A stretch of 64,000 nucleotides of DNA from Leuctra nigra (taxonomy: Eukaryota > Arthropoda > Insecta > Plecoptera > Leuctridae): the NCBI GenBank assembly GCA_934045905.1, contig OW203761.1, positions 34,708,964-34,772,963 of the forward strand. Direction: 5' to 3'. The position numbers were made by a program, and so were the translations under genes. The first letter of the stretch is position 1; the number at the start of each line of letters is the position of its first letter. Of this stretch, positions 1 to 15,100 are shown piece by piece. Below the pieces are notes generated by a model. It did no database searches. It saw only the letters and a program-made list of their open reading frames with translations, and was not told the origin of the DNA.

Positions 1-24
1 TTTGTTATAGGATTTATCATAAAA

Positions 25-129
25 ATGGCTGAAAATGGGGAACAGGAATCTGTGAAGATTCGATTTGTTATTAGCAACTCCTGTTCAGATGAAGATGACT
101 GCTCACATGAAATGAAGCTATGTTGCAAG
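25..129 (+). CDS. TOPBP1: TOPBP1 coding exon 1
   Basis: Residues 1-35, starting MAENGEQESVKIRFVISNS. This begins the BRCT0-like fold. The exon ends AAG before GTAAAT, phase 0. The ATG context (aaaaATGG) is good. The first bases of the window could be the 3' part of an untranslated exon or of an intron. Confidence 0.85.
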
Positions 130-3100
130 GTAAATACATACAACCTAGTACCTACTACTATGTAAGCTACCTGATGAGGCATCCACCTCTAGAATGCTTT
201 GCCTCTCAACAGTGAACGGCCAGTGAATGTGGAAGGTTGACATAGTACTAGAGAGGTGTACTCTGAACTTAACAGTGCATCGTCATGATGGGATATCTAG
301 TTTTGATACAGAAACCACCGAAGTGATACATTTTATTTAAAATAAAGTTATTTTGCCTGCATGCACTTGTTTTCCTATTCTTAAGTCGCTTGATAATAAA
401 TAGGTTTAATGAAATGAAATTAACAATTTCTGTGCCTATTTGAAAAAGCTATAATGCCACTCCAGAAGTCACAATGTAACCAATAATTATAGAACCTACT
501 TACCTCACTCTAAGAAGTATCTTAATGTAGGTGTACCTAACTAATGTTTTCATAAATGTTTCAGAGCTGTATGGAATACAATTTGGGACCAACATGGATC
601 AAGGAAAATGATTGCCTACAACTGGATGCAATGAAGCGTGATGTTTTTGTTTTAAATGAATTCGAAGGAGAGGTATTCAAGTACCTAAGCGAAAAGAAGT
701 GTTTGTAAGCTGCCTACTCTTCTTTTTTAACTCTGAGATTTTATCTAATGCATTAAAATCTTATACCTAATCGTTTGTCTTGTAAGATTTAGTAAATTCT
801 AAATTTAAAGACTAGAATTAAGGTTGGTACTCTCTTCAACATTAGAAAGAGCTCTACAATTTTTAAATACCTACCAAAAACTTATTTTAAAATGAATATA
901 TTCTTGAATTTCTAATACTTCTGCCAAGTGGATTCCCAACTTGTCCGCAGGTGCAGTTTTGAAACGGAGCACTTATAAAACATAAATTAGTTTGTTCTTT
1001 CAAATTTGAAATTCGCATACAAAGTGTAGAAATGTATTTTTTAACTCGGTTATTAAATACAAAAAATCACAATGTCCACAAAGCTTAGAGGGCTCATCTG
1101 TGGGATATATAAAATTAAATAACAGGCATGTTTAGTTTAGGAGTGCTATTTACTGAGAAATCGTAATAATTAGGTACCTACCTTACCTAGAACTAATATT
1201 TGAACCATATAACTATACAGGAAACCAAGACAAAATGAGGTAGGTACACTGCGTTTCACATTTAGCTGTCTGCCAGATGTGGCCCCTAATTTTGCAAATA
1301 ACAGTTTTTTTTGTTCATCCCTCAGTCGCTATGTGCGATCGCGCGGTCTTCCGATACCATCCCTCTCTCGGACAAGGGGTATTCAAAATATCTTACCGGA
1401 CGACTAAATGTAAAACGCAGTGTAGTAAATCCCTACTCAAGGAGAAGAAAAAGTGCATTTATAACAACATGAATAATTATTGACAATGCCCATGCTTAAA
1501 ATGTTCAGGAAATGGGAGGAACAATAAATAAAATATTTGTAACATATCATATTATGTGTTACAAATATGTTACAAATTTCCAAGACAATGTTTTGTACAA
1601 ATCTACGTCAAAACCTTTTAATGATTACTACAATTACTTGTAGTAGCGAGATGCTAATGAGTTTTGTCCCATTGTAGAGTTATTCATCCCCGCGCACTCC
1701 ACACATGCATCACCAAGGGCATTCCTATCCCAGATGGAGGAAAGCAAATTTTCTCTTTGGCTATGTTGAACTGTATTGTGTCCTTTACAAGTTTCGATAC
1801 ACAAGAAAAGGTTAGATAATGGCAATATTTCTTACCTTATTTCATGAGATGTAATATTGAATAACTTGATCAAAAGAGCTTCTCCCTATTTCAGAATCAC
1901 CTGAAAAAGTTGGTGTCCTTAATGGGTGGCTACACTATTGACCGATTCACGGGCACAGTTACACATTTAGTAGTTAACTGTGTTAGCAGTACCAAGTATG
2001 AAGTAAGTACCTACATTTTTTTGTTTCATATTTAATAAATTACATCTCTGGCTGACTGACTACATTGGCTTTCCCTCTAAAATTGTGTGCAGCGGTTATT
2101 TGGTTTTTGGACCCCAGCCTGAAAGTGTCACTTTAAATTTAATTGACCGCATAATGAACACTTGATTTCGTTTTACTCCGTATTTTTCCTAAAGATATGT
2201 AGTAATAGCTATGCAAAAGCAAGTTGCTATGAACTTAACTTGAACTAATGTAATGCCCTCGGAAGTAGGACATTACAAGCATGGCTGCTGTATTCTGCAA
2301 CTAATCCCTAATACAATGGGAAAGTGACATGAAGTTTAGATTTTAGAATAATAAATATTTTATGAAAATTGAGATGTTGTTGAAGACAGATGTGATATTA
2401 TTTTTGTTGTGTGATGAATAGTTTTCAAGGAACGAATTTACAAAGTTTGGTAGATTAGTAGCTGTCCATGAAACACAATTTGACGTCAAACGCTGAGTCT
2501 GGCCATATAGATAATGTTAGCCAGAACCGGTTCTATGCATCCCGTAACACAGGGAACACGGCGTGTGACGTACTACAGCTTGTTTTTGCAGAGGAGTGAA
2601 ATGTCAAAAATTAATAAATTAATTATGGGAAATATATGAATTAAAAATATATAATATAATTTCACATTGCTCTTCGAGGCTATTCTGTATATAAACAAAA
2701 TATAATCTCAACATTCACCTATTCCCCATTATTTCAGAATTTTGTAAAAATAGAACTAGTTAGGTAGGTAGTTGGAATTGTTGGTGTTGACCATCCCATC
2801 CTCTAATAATTGGTAATACTCCAGGTAATCCTAACTAATTTTCTATGGTGGGTCTCTATTCAATGTTGATTTTATTATTACAATTTACAATAATGTTGTA
2901 TTGCAGTTACTGTCATTACAATTGATATAATGTTTTGTGCAGAAAGCAGTTGAGCGTGGTACTCCGGTCATGACTGCACGGTGGATTGAAGCAGTGTGGA
3001 AGGATACACAGCAACGGAACGTCGTAGCAACGGATGAAGAATTCATGACATACAAGTGTCCTGTGTTCTATGGACTGATCATAACATGCACAAATCTGAG

Positions 3101-6100
3101 TCGATCTGAAAAGGAAAGTGTGAAGGACGCTATCACAGCCAATGGTGTGTATATTTGACCATTTTTCCAATTGGAGAAAAATGTTTCACATCACAACATA
3201 CATATCTATAAAGAGCACTTATTTGTTTGAGACGGAAACAATGACAAGTTACTAATGACTGCTCTGCAATGCTTGCTGTTGTGACTGTGTTGCATGTTTT
3301 TGCAGAAAAAGTCCTTGGATATAGGTTAACAAATTTGTATAGGTACATACCTAATTCAAATATAATTTTCTGAAAATGATTTCAAGGGATTTTTTTTTGC
3401 ATATTATAGTATGACCTAATAAGTGGTAGTGAACCACCACTTTGCATATTGGAACAAGCAGTCACAACCACTGCCCTGACTTAATATAGTAAATTGTATC
3501 ATGGGATTGTGAAAGATTGAGTGTGTATCATTTTTACCTCACGAGACCTTCTGTTCATGTGACAGGTGGTGAATTTGTGGGAGTCCTCGAGAGTGAGCGC
3601 ACTAAATTGCTGGTGGCAAATGACACACGAGGTGAAAAGTTCAAGTACGCTCAGGACTGGAAGCTCCCTTGTGTGACGTCTCGCTGGATCGAAGAGTCTG
3701 TGCTCGCTGGACATGCTCTCGACACTACCACCTACGAGATTGGAAAGAAGAGGTTGAACAATCCACTCTCTTCCACACCTATAAATGGTGCTGAAGGTAC
3801 GTCATGGTTATTACCTACACAAATAGCTTTGCGATTCACATGTGTACTATATGTTGGGTACATCCTTTTGGTTGCATTGTTTTTGAAATAATGATTTTAT
3901 TTTCAGCAAGTTTTCACAATATGTCGGCTATGTCGACAATAAGCAATGTTGCTCACGGTAGTCGGAAAGATCGAACTCATGTCGATGAAACATTGTGTTC
4001 TGTCTCAAGCATCACATCTGGAGTTTCCAGGGTTACTACTTCTACAAGAAAAAGTAATTTTCCCAAGTACCAACCTACCTACCTACTTAAAACTCTTGGA
4101 ACATCCAACAGTATTAAGTATTAAGAACACAAAAAAGCAATACAAAACAATACACAATATTTCGGATACTGTTCGGTCGCTGTCATCCGGTGCACCCTTA
4201 TTATTGACAATACTGGGGGAAGTTCCAAGAGAGACTGTGTTGTTTTTAATATAATAAGCCAGTATAATCCTGTCTTCAAGTTATTATTACTAATGAATGG
4301 TGGCCACTTTTAAGTTATTATTTATTTAAAAGTGAATCACCAACCAATCACAATCCCCAATAATAACACACTAATATATTTTTCAGTCCAGTATGTTGAT
4401 GTAGTGAACAAGCTTGATCTGCGAGAAGCCAAGAAAGCTGGCCACTTCCTCGATGGTTGCAAAGTCTTCTTGAGTGGGTTCTCCCCCAGCTCTAATGACA
4501 AACTCCTCCGAGTCCTCAATGGCGGCGGTGCGACAAGATTCAGTGTTATCTCCGACTCCATCTCGCACGTCATTGTTGGGAATCACGTTGCAGCAGATAT
4601 GAGTGCAGTAAAGACACTTCCCCACAAGTATGTTGAGTTGCCATATTGTGCCACCATGTTCAGTAGGATTGATAACCTTTTATAATTTGTACCAAATTTC
4701 TTAAGTACGTCCTAGATGCATAGAGACTAGGTACTACCTATGTCAAACATACAAGTGTTACTATGGGATGAATGATTTTTTTTTCACATCGATATACACA
4801 ATGAATATGATCCATGATATGTAAGAATTAATGAATGATATATGAATTGCTAATATGGATTTACAATCGTTTTTTACTTCTTGTTTTACAAATTACGCCA
4901 ACCAAATAATTCATTCTTCATTACCAATGACTAATAATATTGTGTTCTTATTCATGTCATTGATTTAATTTGTTTTTAGGCCACACGTGGTGACTGCGGA
5001 TTGGTTGGTGGAGAGTATCAAGCTGCAATGTCCAGCACCAGAAGCCAAATACACATATTTCCAGACAACATCAGCGCAGGTGGAGCCTCCGTCACCTTCT
5101 TTGAAACGGGTATGTTATGCCTAATCCAGTTCTGGAAGAACACAACTACTCTTAAATTGTATTAACACCTCCTTTTTTGCTTGATTCTGATTTGTCTCTG
5201 TTTGTTTCTGTGGCCAGAGTCTTCAGATGCTTCAGCCTTGCGAGCCCATCCCTTTCCCCTCACTAGAACCCGAGATTCCTCCCGAGGAACACCCGCAGAT
5301 GAACCTGATACCGCAGTATTTGAATGCGGAGAAGAGTGACTGTGATACCAATCTAGAGAGCGTGTTTGGAAAGAGGGTGGATGATATGCAAGTAGCATCA
5401 AAACCATGTGACAATAGAACTGAGACGTCCTCCATGTGTGACTCAACTTCAAGTTTCACGCAGCCAGCGATCATATTTGCAGGTAAGAATCATGTTTAAA
5501 TTATTATTCACATAATACAAATTAGGAATACATTATACAGAATTATTGGTAGGTACTAATAGTGTATAGCAAAAATGGTGGGCATCAATAAAACAAGGCA
5601 GTAGGTACTCTATTTCAAAATGGCCATGTTAAGTTCTTTGTTTTTTAATTGCGTTCTATAAGTAAACGGTCCTCATGTTTGAAAGTATGGTTTGTTTACA
5701 GGCTTGAAGTTCCTTGTGGTGGGTTTCGATGCCGAGGGGCAGGAGTCGTGCGAGGAGACGGTGATCCAGTGTGGCGGCATCGTTGCTCGGCGGGACTTCA
5801 GAGGAGTGCCAGACTATGCCGTTGTGCCACTGCTCGGAGCCACGCTGCATCATGCGGCTAATGAAGTTGTCACCAACCTATGGCTGGTGAGCAGATTATT
5901 GTTGGAAGAGAAATTATTATTGTTCACATATTCTTTGGTACCTAGTATATACTATATAGTTGCCTTTGTGTGCAAACATTACTCACTTGCCACATGTATT
6001 TAATGTAGGTATATACCAACATGATATCCTCTTGATTTTTACCTTGGACTTTAGTACATGTCTAAAACCAACATCTTTGAAAATAACTTAATAAGTAATT

Positions 6101-9100
6101 ACATATGGGCTGGCTATGTAACGGAGCCGGCTCATTTAATTAATTGGCGTGTCCTAATATAAATGTTTAGTAGTATAGATGATAGATATGAGTATAGATG
6201 TGTATAGATTTAGTATATGTATGTACCTACCTAGTGTTATGTCGGAAATAATGAAATTGAAAGTTCGTCTTTTCTAATACCTACTAAATTTGTAGCTGTT
6301 TTTCTGGAGGTCTTCTATCACAATATATTGGTATTACCCATATAATTTATGCTGGAATGGAATCTTATGACTTTGTCACTTTGTCACTTTGCCACTCTCA
6401 TATTCTAATCCGTAATCTTGAATATCTTTGTTCTACAAAGAACACTTTGTAGACCATTGTAGTTTACATAGTATTGTATTGCATTGCACATTGTATACCT
6501 AATGATTTGCATGTAATTTTATTATCACACAGAAGTATGCTGGGTGATTCGCGTAGTTTCAAATAATCTATTGACATGTTCAGGAGGACTGCTTCATGGC
6601 CAACGAACGGCTGCAGGTACTTTACTACCATCAGCCGATTGCTCTGCCCGATTTCGATGCACCGCTACAAGATTGCGTCATCGGGATGAGCTCTTACACC
6701 GGCAAAGAGAGGGAGTTCCTTAGACTCTTAGCTGAGAAGCTAGGAGCAATGTGAGTGTTTGAAAATTAATTTATTACAATTATTACTGCAGTACTGTATT
6801 ACACATTAAAGGCATAACACATTAACAGTTTTAAAGTCTCTAACATGAAATAGAATTTATACCAAGAAATCAATTTTAAATTAATAATAAAGAGAGGTCA
6901 CAGCAAGAGTTCAGCAGGCTAGCTTGTTTTACCAGCTAGTGAGAATGCTTCTCTGGAATGAGCATTTCCCTCAGCAGTGTAAGGTACTTCTTTTCAAGAC
7001 CTACTTTGTCGTTGTCCCAATACTTACATATGGGTCGGTCACCTGGGCTGTTGGGGGAAAGGAGGAGATCCAGTTACAAGCAGCAGAAATGAAGTTTCTA
7101 CGGAGTGCGCAAGGATTAACGAAGATGGACAAGATCAGGAGTGAGAAAATTAGAAGGGACTTGAATGTAGAGAGGCTGACTTTTAAATTGGGTAGAGAGG
7201 GGCTGCGGTGGTTTGGGCACATGAAAAGGATGCAAGGGAATAGAATACCACGGCGAAAGTTTGAAGTGGCCAGGAGTGGCAAAAGGAGAGTGGGAAGACC
7301 GAGGGAGAAGTGGAGTTAAGTGGTAGCAGAGGATGTGCGAGAGAGGTTGGAGAAGTGGGAAGAAGTAGAAGAGGAGAGTTGGTGGGAAGACCGGAAGAAG
7401 TGGAAGAAGCTGGTGGAGAAGAAAGAGGAAGAGCCAAGCTTGGCCAGCTGGCTCAGGAGTCCGAGGCCCTAGCAAGTGGTGGCCTTGGCCACCCCCCGAC
7501 CCAACTTTGGAACCGGGCGAAGGATTATTATTATAATAAAGGAATCTCTCTTATTGTTATTTAAAAAAGCCGTTGATGATTTGCATCTTTTTATGCAAAC
7601 AGTAGTAAACTTGTACTAGTATGTATCACCACAAGTTTTGGCTGCATTTTGTAAATAATAATGTTATGACTGAGAAATCCATGGATGTTGAGTGAAGCTA
7701 GTCAGTTGTCTTGTGGATGAAATTCCACGTTCATCTGACCCTATCTTCAATCTCGAACTTCTGAACACAGTTTATATTGGTGGAACACAGAACACCCACT
7801 ACACTAGTCGCACAAGTTACTAGCACAGAGATTGACATCACAGGGATACTCTGCTTGCACAGAGCCAGTGGGAAACGATATAAATGTACGACCGGAGACG
7901 TTTGGAGAAATAGACATAACAGTTTGTTGCAATGTGCTCTTCTAAACACTAAATATAGAGCACTGATGATTTAAAATGCAAATTTTAAATACATGGTGTA
8001 CCAAACTGCATGGCAGCCACTGCAAAATGAACTATCTTTTTCGCTGAATTGTTAGAGCATTGGTCAGAAATTCAGCGATCTTGGGTTCGAAATTCGAATC
8101 CCACAGGAGGAGAATCTTTTCAATTTATACTTTGCAGTTGATATTTAATAACATCACCTGATGATCTGATGATCTAAGGTCATCAGAAAATATATACTAT
8201 TACTAGTTCAAGTTTTGTATTTAAGTTTTTGACTTTTGTTACAGCTTCCAGGAGGTTTTTGCTCGCAAAGACAACAGGGAAAAGAATGCAGTGGCTTCAA
8301 CTCACCTCATTTGTTCGGAGGCAGACACACCCAAGCACGCTGCAGCCGTGAAGTGGGGCAAACCCGCGGTGACGCATGAGTGGCTGCTGGCTTGTTTGCG
8401 GGAAGGCCAGAGAGTCGATGAAGAGGACTTCATCCTTCAAGGTGAGGAGATTACAATAATAGTCTTTAGAATATCTGGAGAATTTAAATTGCTCCTTTAA
8501 GGGAAGCCAAAGGGTGAGAAGAAAAAACATTCTGTTTACAATGTAAAGAGAATGTTTTTTCTTCACATGAGTTGGATGTTGGGGGCACGGATTAAATTCA
8601 TCGCAGTTTTTAGGACTTCACCCGCTCCTTCTAATAAATTTAGTTTTGCAGCTAACGAGCTGGAAATATTTTTTCTTTCTTCAATAAATAGGTAACATAG
8701 CTATTAAACCCATTAGCTGACCACGGTTTTGGTCAGATCATTGAGCTTATGCTTAAGAAAGAGTCAAGATACTTTTAAATACCTAGAAACAAGATACAGA
8801 CAGTTATTAAGGTAACAGTACAGTCATGGAAATATATTTGGTAATCGCTCTTTCCATGCATTTTCCTTAGTTTAGGAAGGTTTAGGCTCCTCCCCCTTGA
8901 CCCGTAACACGGGCAAAGTTGTTTGATTGTAGTGGGGAGTGAAAGGAGCGTTCACCGAATATATTTCCATGACTATACATAATACTTAAGTCATAGCCTC
9001 TTGGCAGTGTGCATAAAAAAAGTGTATGTATTGAGACTCTGATACTGTGATACAAGATTCATTATAACAAATAATCTGAGTTTTGCACCAATCATCATAG

Positions 9101-12100
9101 CCCATCCAGATCTGTTTTTTATTTTTTTATTTTGATGAGAACATCAAAACTAGGTACACACTAGGTACAGCTACATTCAATAGTTCGTATACCGGTTTCC
9201 CATATACCAACATGGGGATTTGGCCGGCTTCTTTTGAATGTGACCCTACATACCTTCCACCTGGGTACGGATAATGAACCTCACTCACATCTTCATACGA
9301 GTATTTTTATTGTATAGGTACTTATTCAATGTCATTTTATTAAATGCAGTGTGCTTACACTCATGGATGTAGTCATGGATATTGCATTTTATGATTACTT
9401 ACTCATTCTAATGCCATGTTATTCTTACTGATACAGCTGGTGGTAATTCCATCTCCGCACCAGCTAGGGTCAGCACTAATGAGGAAATCCAAAACAAGCA
9501 GCAAAACATTGAAAATGTTCATATTCCTGAGGAGCAATCAGCTCAAAGAATCTCAGCAGAATTGCCTGCCCATGTGTTGGCAGAAATGGGGCCTCCAACA
9601 ACTCCCTCGCCAACAGTAAATCGAAACCACGGTTTTAGCCAAGAAACACCAGTGCGTTTTCCTCGGTTGAGTCCCATTAATGCATCACTCAGAACTCCGG
9701 TGAGTGAAGTGAAAACTCCGACTACGCCGGATTTGGTTGACAGAGTCAGGGGGCCTGCTTACGCTAACATGAGGACGCCAGATACACCGTATGGCCAGAC
9801 ATTTAAAGACAACCCTTCACCAATGACAAAGAAGCGAACTAAGCACTGGATTGACAAACAAATCGGCATGGAGCCGTTTCCTCAACCTACAAAGAAGAGA
9901 CGCGACAGCACAGTAAGAGTTATTTGAAATTTGAGCTGTTATTCTTTGCGCCCTACAATGGCCTCCTGCTTGCACATTTATTACAAGTAAATAAAATTTT
10001 ACTATGTTGTGTTAATCAATCTTACAATCTTAATTTTCCGTAATGCATTTCTCTCGGGGAATGAAATGGTTTTGAAATTAAATCATTGGTTTCAATCAAC
10101 TTTTATAGTTTGACAAATATTCAAGATTTTAACAATTATTTTAGCACACATTTAGTCCATTTTAAGGTCAAGTCCATCCACCAAAGGCCCAATTCTTGAG
10201 ATTCACGTTTAAAAACCGTGTACGTTTTCTCTGTTTTAAACGTAAAAAGTTGAAGGCTAAGTAATAGTTGTCAACTGTTTCAAGTTGTACCTATACAATG
10301 CAAACGTAAAACGATTTCAAAACGTGAATCTTGAGAATTGGCCTCCAGGAGTGCGATCGTGTAAAATAACAACTCTCTTGTCGAAGCGACAAGCTTCTCC
10401 ACGGCCTTCTAGGGACTTGTCACCGTGACAAGAAAGTTGTCATTTTACACGATCGCAGCCCAGTTCACATGACCACACCACAATCTCGGAGCAAAATAAG
10501 TAGGTAGTACCTACCTACCTTACCTAGATGCATTGTTGGGTCCAAAATGTGATTTTATTTCTTTAGATTTTATTAAATTAAAGTTATAAGAATAAATAGC
10601 ATGACCAAAATCTAATAGTTTACAAATGTTTCACAAACATGTCCTATTCTAGATTTCTTGATATTTTTTTAAATCGAATGAATCGTGAGATCGCAGATTA
10701 CCTATGTTTTAGATTTGATTTGATATTCTTTCATGAAATTTGAAAGATTATACGGTAGTTAACTTGAGATTTAGAGACACTTATAAAGCTTGAGATTTCT
10801 CAATTAGAAATTTGTTTCTCGTTTCAGCCAATCAGTGAATTGAAGAGAAGGTGTTGGGAAAAACTTACAAAAGTAACTCCGCCAGCAAACCGACCTGCTA
10901 TAAAACCGGTAAGAGCTTGTCAGCAAAGTTACTTATTATAAATAACACCTTCAAGTACAAGGTGACAAACTAGGTATATAATTGCAAAAGCAACATTAAA
11001 ATAAATACAACACAAGTGCAGTAGAAATTTAAAAAAAAATGTAAATGTGAATGTAAATGTAAAAAATGTAATGTAACATACAGTGGCAATGGTATCTTCT
11101 GAACATCTACGTTTAAATTTAAAAATGCACGGAAGCAAGGCAATGACCTGACAAAAATACAATGCACATTGTTTCTACAAATATGAAATTAATACCTATT
11201 TACCTATTTACTCAGTATAGAATAGATACAGATATTATGGTTTATGGCGCTCAACAGCGAGGTTATCAGCGCCAGTCAAGTCTTACAACAAGGTGTTGTT
11301 ATAAAATGAATATATATCGCTAAGCGAAGTCATGGTGTATAAGATAGTCATATTGGTTAAAATCGACTAGGTGTTACGCTAGTGCGAGTCAGACCATGTC
11401 AGTATTTACTCAGTCATACCTCATGTTTCAGATCCAAACCAACAATACCCAGGATGATCAAACTGATTTTTCAAATCCTCGTTTGGGTGAGGGTGTGAAC
11501 ACGTAAGTGTTTAATAAACCTTTGATCCTAAATATGATATGCACTTTATAATTTTATAATTGGTATAATGAGATGGAATCTAAATAAATGGCTGATGAGT
11601 GATAATAAAACTGTATTTTGTTTGAAGGCAATTAAATCAATTGAATGAGCTGCTTCTGTCGAGCCCTGCTGTAGACGGTAAACATGTCGAGGAGGTTAAA
11701 CTTCCAGTCCGACGTCCATCAATATTAGAGGCCCCGTCTTCTCCGAAAACACCACTTCCTGTGACAGCACAAGGGAACAATAAATCAAGTAAGCAATCAC
11801 AGCAACCAGGTTCTCCATTCGTATTTCATGTTAGTACTTATAAACATACATAGTACCTACCTAGGTAGGAGGATTAAATATGTTGGATTATTAAACTATG
11901 TAAATTTTGAGTCTTGACCTTGGGAGATATTTGAGAATTCCATTGATAAAATTGATGTTGCCGGCCTCAATTATCCGTAGATATAAAAATTACATTTCAG
12001 CTTTTATAAAGAAATGTACGTCTCCATTCACTCAATTCAGCACTAAGGGACACTTTCATTTTTGTACTACAAATAACAGTGCCGCGGATTGAGCTGAAAT

Positions 12101-15100
12101 TTTGTACACATACTAATATCATTCTGACGCGATAGTGTATAGTTTTTTGAGCACTGCCCTCGGATTGGTTGAAAAATGAAAATGGCCTGTAGCTCACCCC
12201 GTTTGACATATCTAATAAAAAATACTGATGAAGAGAAGGTTCGAGAAATTTTCATACCAAAGACATTTGTTTTGGTGCAATTTTGAGACACAGTACATAG
12301 GTACAGTATTCAGGAAATCCATGTGTACTGGTACTCTGTCCTGCCAAAAGATGAATTATTTTTTTGTATTAAAACTGCATCGTATATACAGGATGGCCGA
12401 AGCTGGCGGGCCATAGTTTGCCAATATTGACTGTCCTAAGTTGGCGTCCAGTCCAGAGCCAAATAAAGATATGGGAAACCTGTTGCAAACTTATGAAAGT
12501 CACTAGTATATGTAGCTACATAGTTTGTAACTACTAATTACCTACTTATGTTTTATTGCAGTTGAGACAGCAATGAAAGAATCTCAATCTGATATCATCG
12601 CATGGGCTGATCATTCCAGAAGAAATTCCAAAGAGGTAATCCAAATGTATCATTTTGCCCTAAACTTCAGCAGCTCCAAAAGATGTACTAGTACTTTATT
12701 AACTTGTTGATCTTTCTCAATTACAGACAGATGTTCCGCAGTGTCCTCTACCTCCTAGGTTCATGCTGACATCTATGGATGTAAGTTACCATTTCCACTT
12801 ATGTATGTATGTACACTCGGCCAAACAAAACTTGAACGTTGACCAAATTTGAATGACTGCTGGTCATGTCCCATAACCAATCAAAGCTTGTTATTATCAT
12901 TGAAATGTGAGGTCACCTACTAGAGTGAGACAATGAGATCGCTTAGACTGACTCCTAATAGTGCGATCTTGATCTTACATTTATCAGCCTATCAGATTTA
13001 TTGAACGTTCAAGTTTTGTTTAGCCAAGTGTACCTATACATTTACAATGAATCTCTTAGATTTTAGCAAGGCAGTGGTGACGGTTTGTTCCGATGAAAGT
13101 GCTGGTGGCCCTGATAAGAACCGTTTGCGACGTTTCGGAAGCTTTACTACTTCCATCTTCTAGCGGCGATTGCGAAGATGTAGCTGCCAGAGCGGTCTTA
13201 TATTCGTGTTCGGGTTGGTCTTGTTTCCCATTGGTGGAGTGTGGTCGACCAATCGCAGAGCTGGAATTAGCGACGGTTTTCGTTCCTCACTCGGTCAGTT
13301 GCTTGCGCGCTTGGCTGCGGGTAAGTCGTCTTGGCGGGAGTGCTCCTGTCAGTGCTCGCGGCGGTAGCTCGGTGTTCTGCTGCCTTCCCGCGAGGCTCGC
13401 TCCGCTGCTCGGCGCCGGCTGCTGGGATGGTGACTGCATGCGGCGCGTTCGGCTTCTCGTGCGCGTTTCTCTTAGATTTTGTTAATTACATACACCTAAG
13501 ATGATATTGTTTCTGCAGTTTGTATGTATCTTGTGATAATATGTTGACTGCAGCTAAAGTGACCAGCACCCGATCTGTGGATTGGAAAAGGGTAATTTTA
13601 TTTTGCCGTCCCCTACTTTACCTGTGTGCACACCATGCCCCATGTTATGCCGAGCCTTCTCTTGGGTTGAGCTCATCAAGGGGTTCGCAAAATACTGTTT
13701 TTTCAAGAAAAGACCAATCCACAGATCGGTGGAGTTCAGGGTCACTTAAGAGTGGAGATAACTTCATGGATATGCTATGTTACATGTACTAATATACTTT
13801 GTGTGATCATCGAGATGTATTACGTGTGATAGACAACTGCCTGCAAATTATTCTTACTACATTACATGGTGCGTGGTTGAAAACCATGCAATAAGCAATC
13901 AATGCTATTTTTTTTGTGTGACTGGCACATTCTCGATTAAAATCTACCTACGTAGCTAATAGCTATCAATCTCTATCAAGCTGTCAAGCTTATCAATCTC
14001 TTTTTTTTTTCTAATATAGCTCCTGCTTTTTAATTATGCGATTACAGCTAATGTAAATATTTATTTAATGAATGCATATTAATTTACTTGTTCTGGTAGG
14101 ATCGAACTCACTACACACAGATTGTCGTGTCACTTGGAGGAAGTGTTTCCTCTGACGAGAGTTTTGATGCAAGCGCAACTCATTTGATCGGTACTCGACT
14201 GGCACGCAGTGAGAAACTCCTGGCGAGCATTGCTTCAGGAAAGTGGTTTCTGCATGCCACATACCTAGATGCATGCCAGAAGGAGGGACGCTTTTTACCG
14301 GTAAGTCCCACCGTGACCGGGAGTACCGGGATTTTATTTGTTGCATGTTGATCACTCTTCAAAATGTAAGCTACTATTATAGATATTTTGTGGTACGTAC
14401 TTTATTATCTTCAGTACATTTGTCTTAAAGAAGACAAATACTATACAATTTAATTGTAAAAAAAAAATTGAAAAAAGAAAAAAAATGTACCATATGCCTA
14501 GCATAATTCTACAAAACAACGTCCTTATTGTAATGTGATGGAACTTGGAATGGATGATTAATTATGATTTTATCCTGTTGGTAACATTTTGATGAAAAGT
14601 ATTGAATATGCACATCATTAAGGGGATTCTAGGGGGGGGGGGGGGGGGGGGGGGGGGGGTATGAGATTTTAATTTACGGCAAATATTATAGTAGTAAGTA
14701 GATACTGACATTAAACGAAATCAACTCATTTTGCCAAGTCTTAAAATTATCCGGGACGGTTTAACGGGTAAACTATGATTTACATGAAAAGCTCCAACGG
14801 AATAACCGTTGAAAATAGATAACTGAAACTTGGTATGATTATTCATCATTCATATATATACAAAAATAACGACTAGGTAGGTGTTTTTTTGGAATTTTTA
14901 TTGCAATTTTTAAAATAAAATCGGTAGGCTTTGTCCTGGATTTTTCGTTGAGAAAATCCTCATTTTGTATTGCTTGTAGCCAGGGTACAAAATTTGTTAT
15001 TTGTTAATTCCAGCAAACTTTGAAAAGCTGGATGAAATGCAAATTGAGTTCAATTCGATGTTTATCATAGGTTTCAAACCAATTTGAATGGGATACAAAC

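Noticed and set aside
8040..8110. tRNA gene in TOPBP1 intron 12
   Set aside because: B-box region has an extra-long loop (GGGTTCGAAATTCGAATCCC) and no acceptor stem.
13093..13485. 130-codon + strand open frame in a TOPBP1 intron
   Set aside because: It lies in the GC-rich insertion, where stops are rare. No family resemblance; runs into the target duplication.
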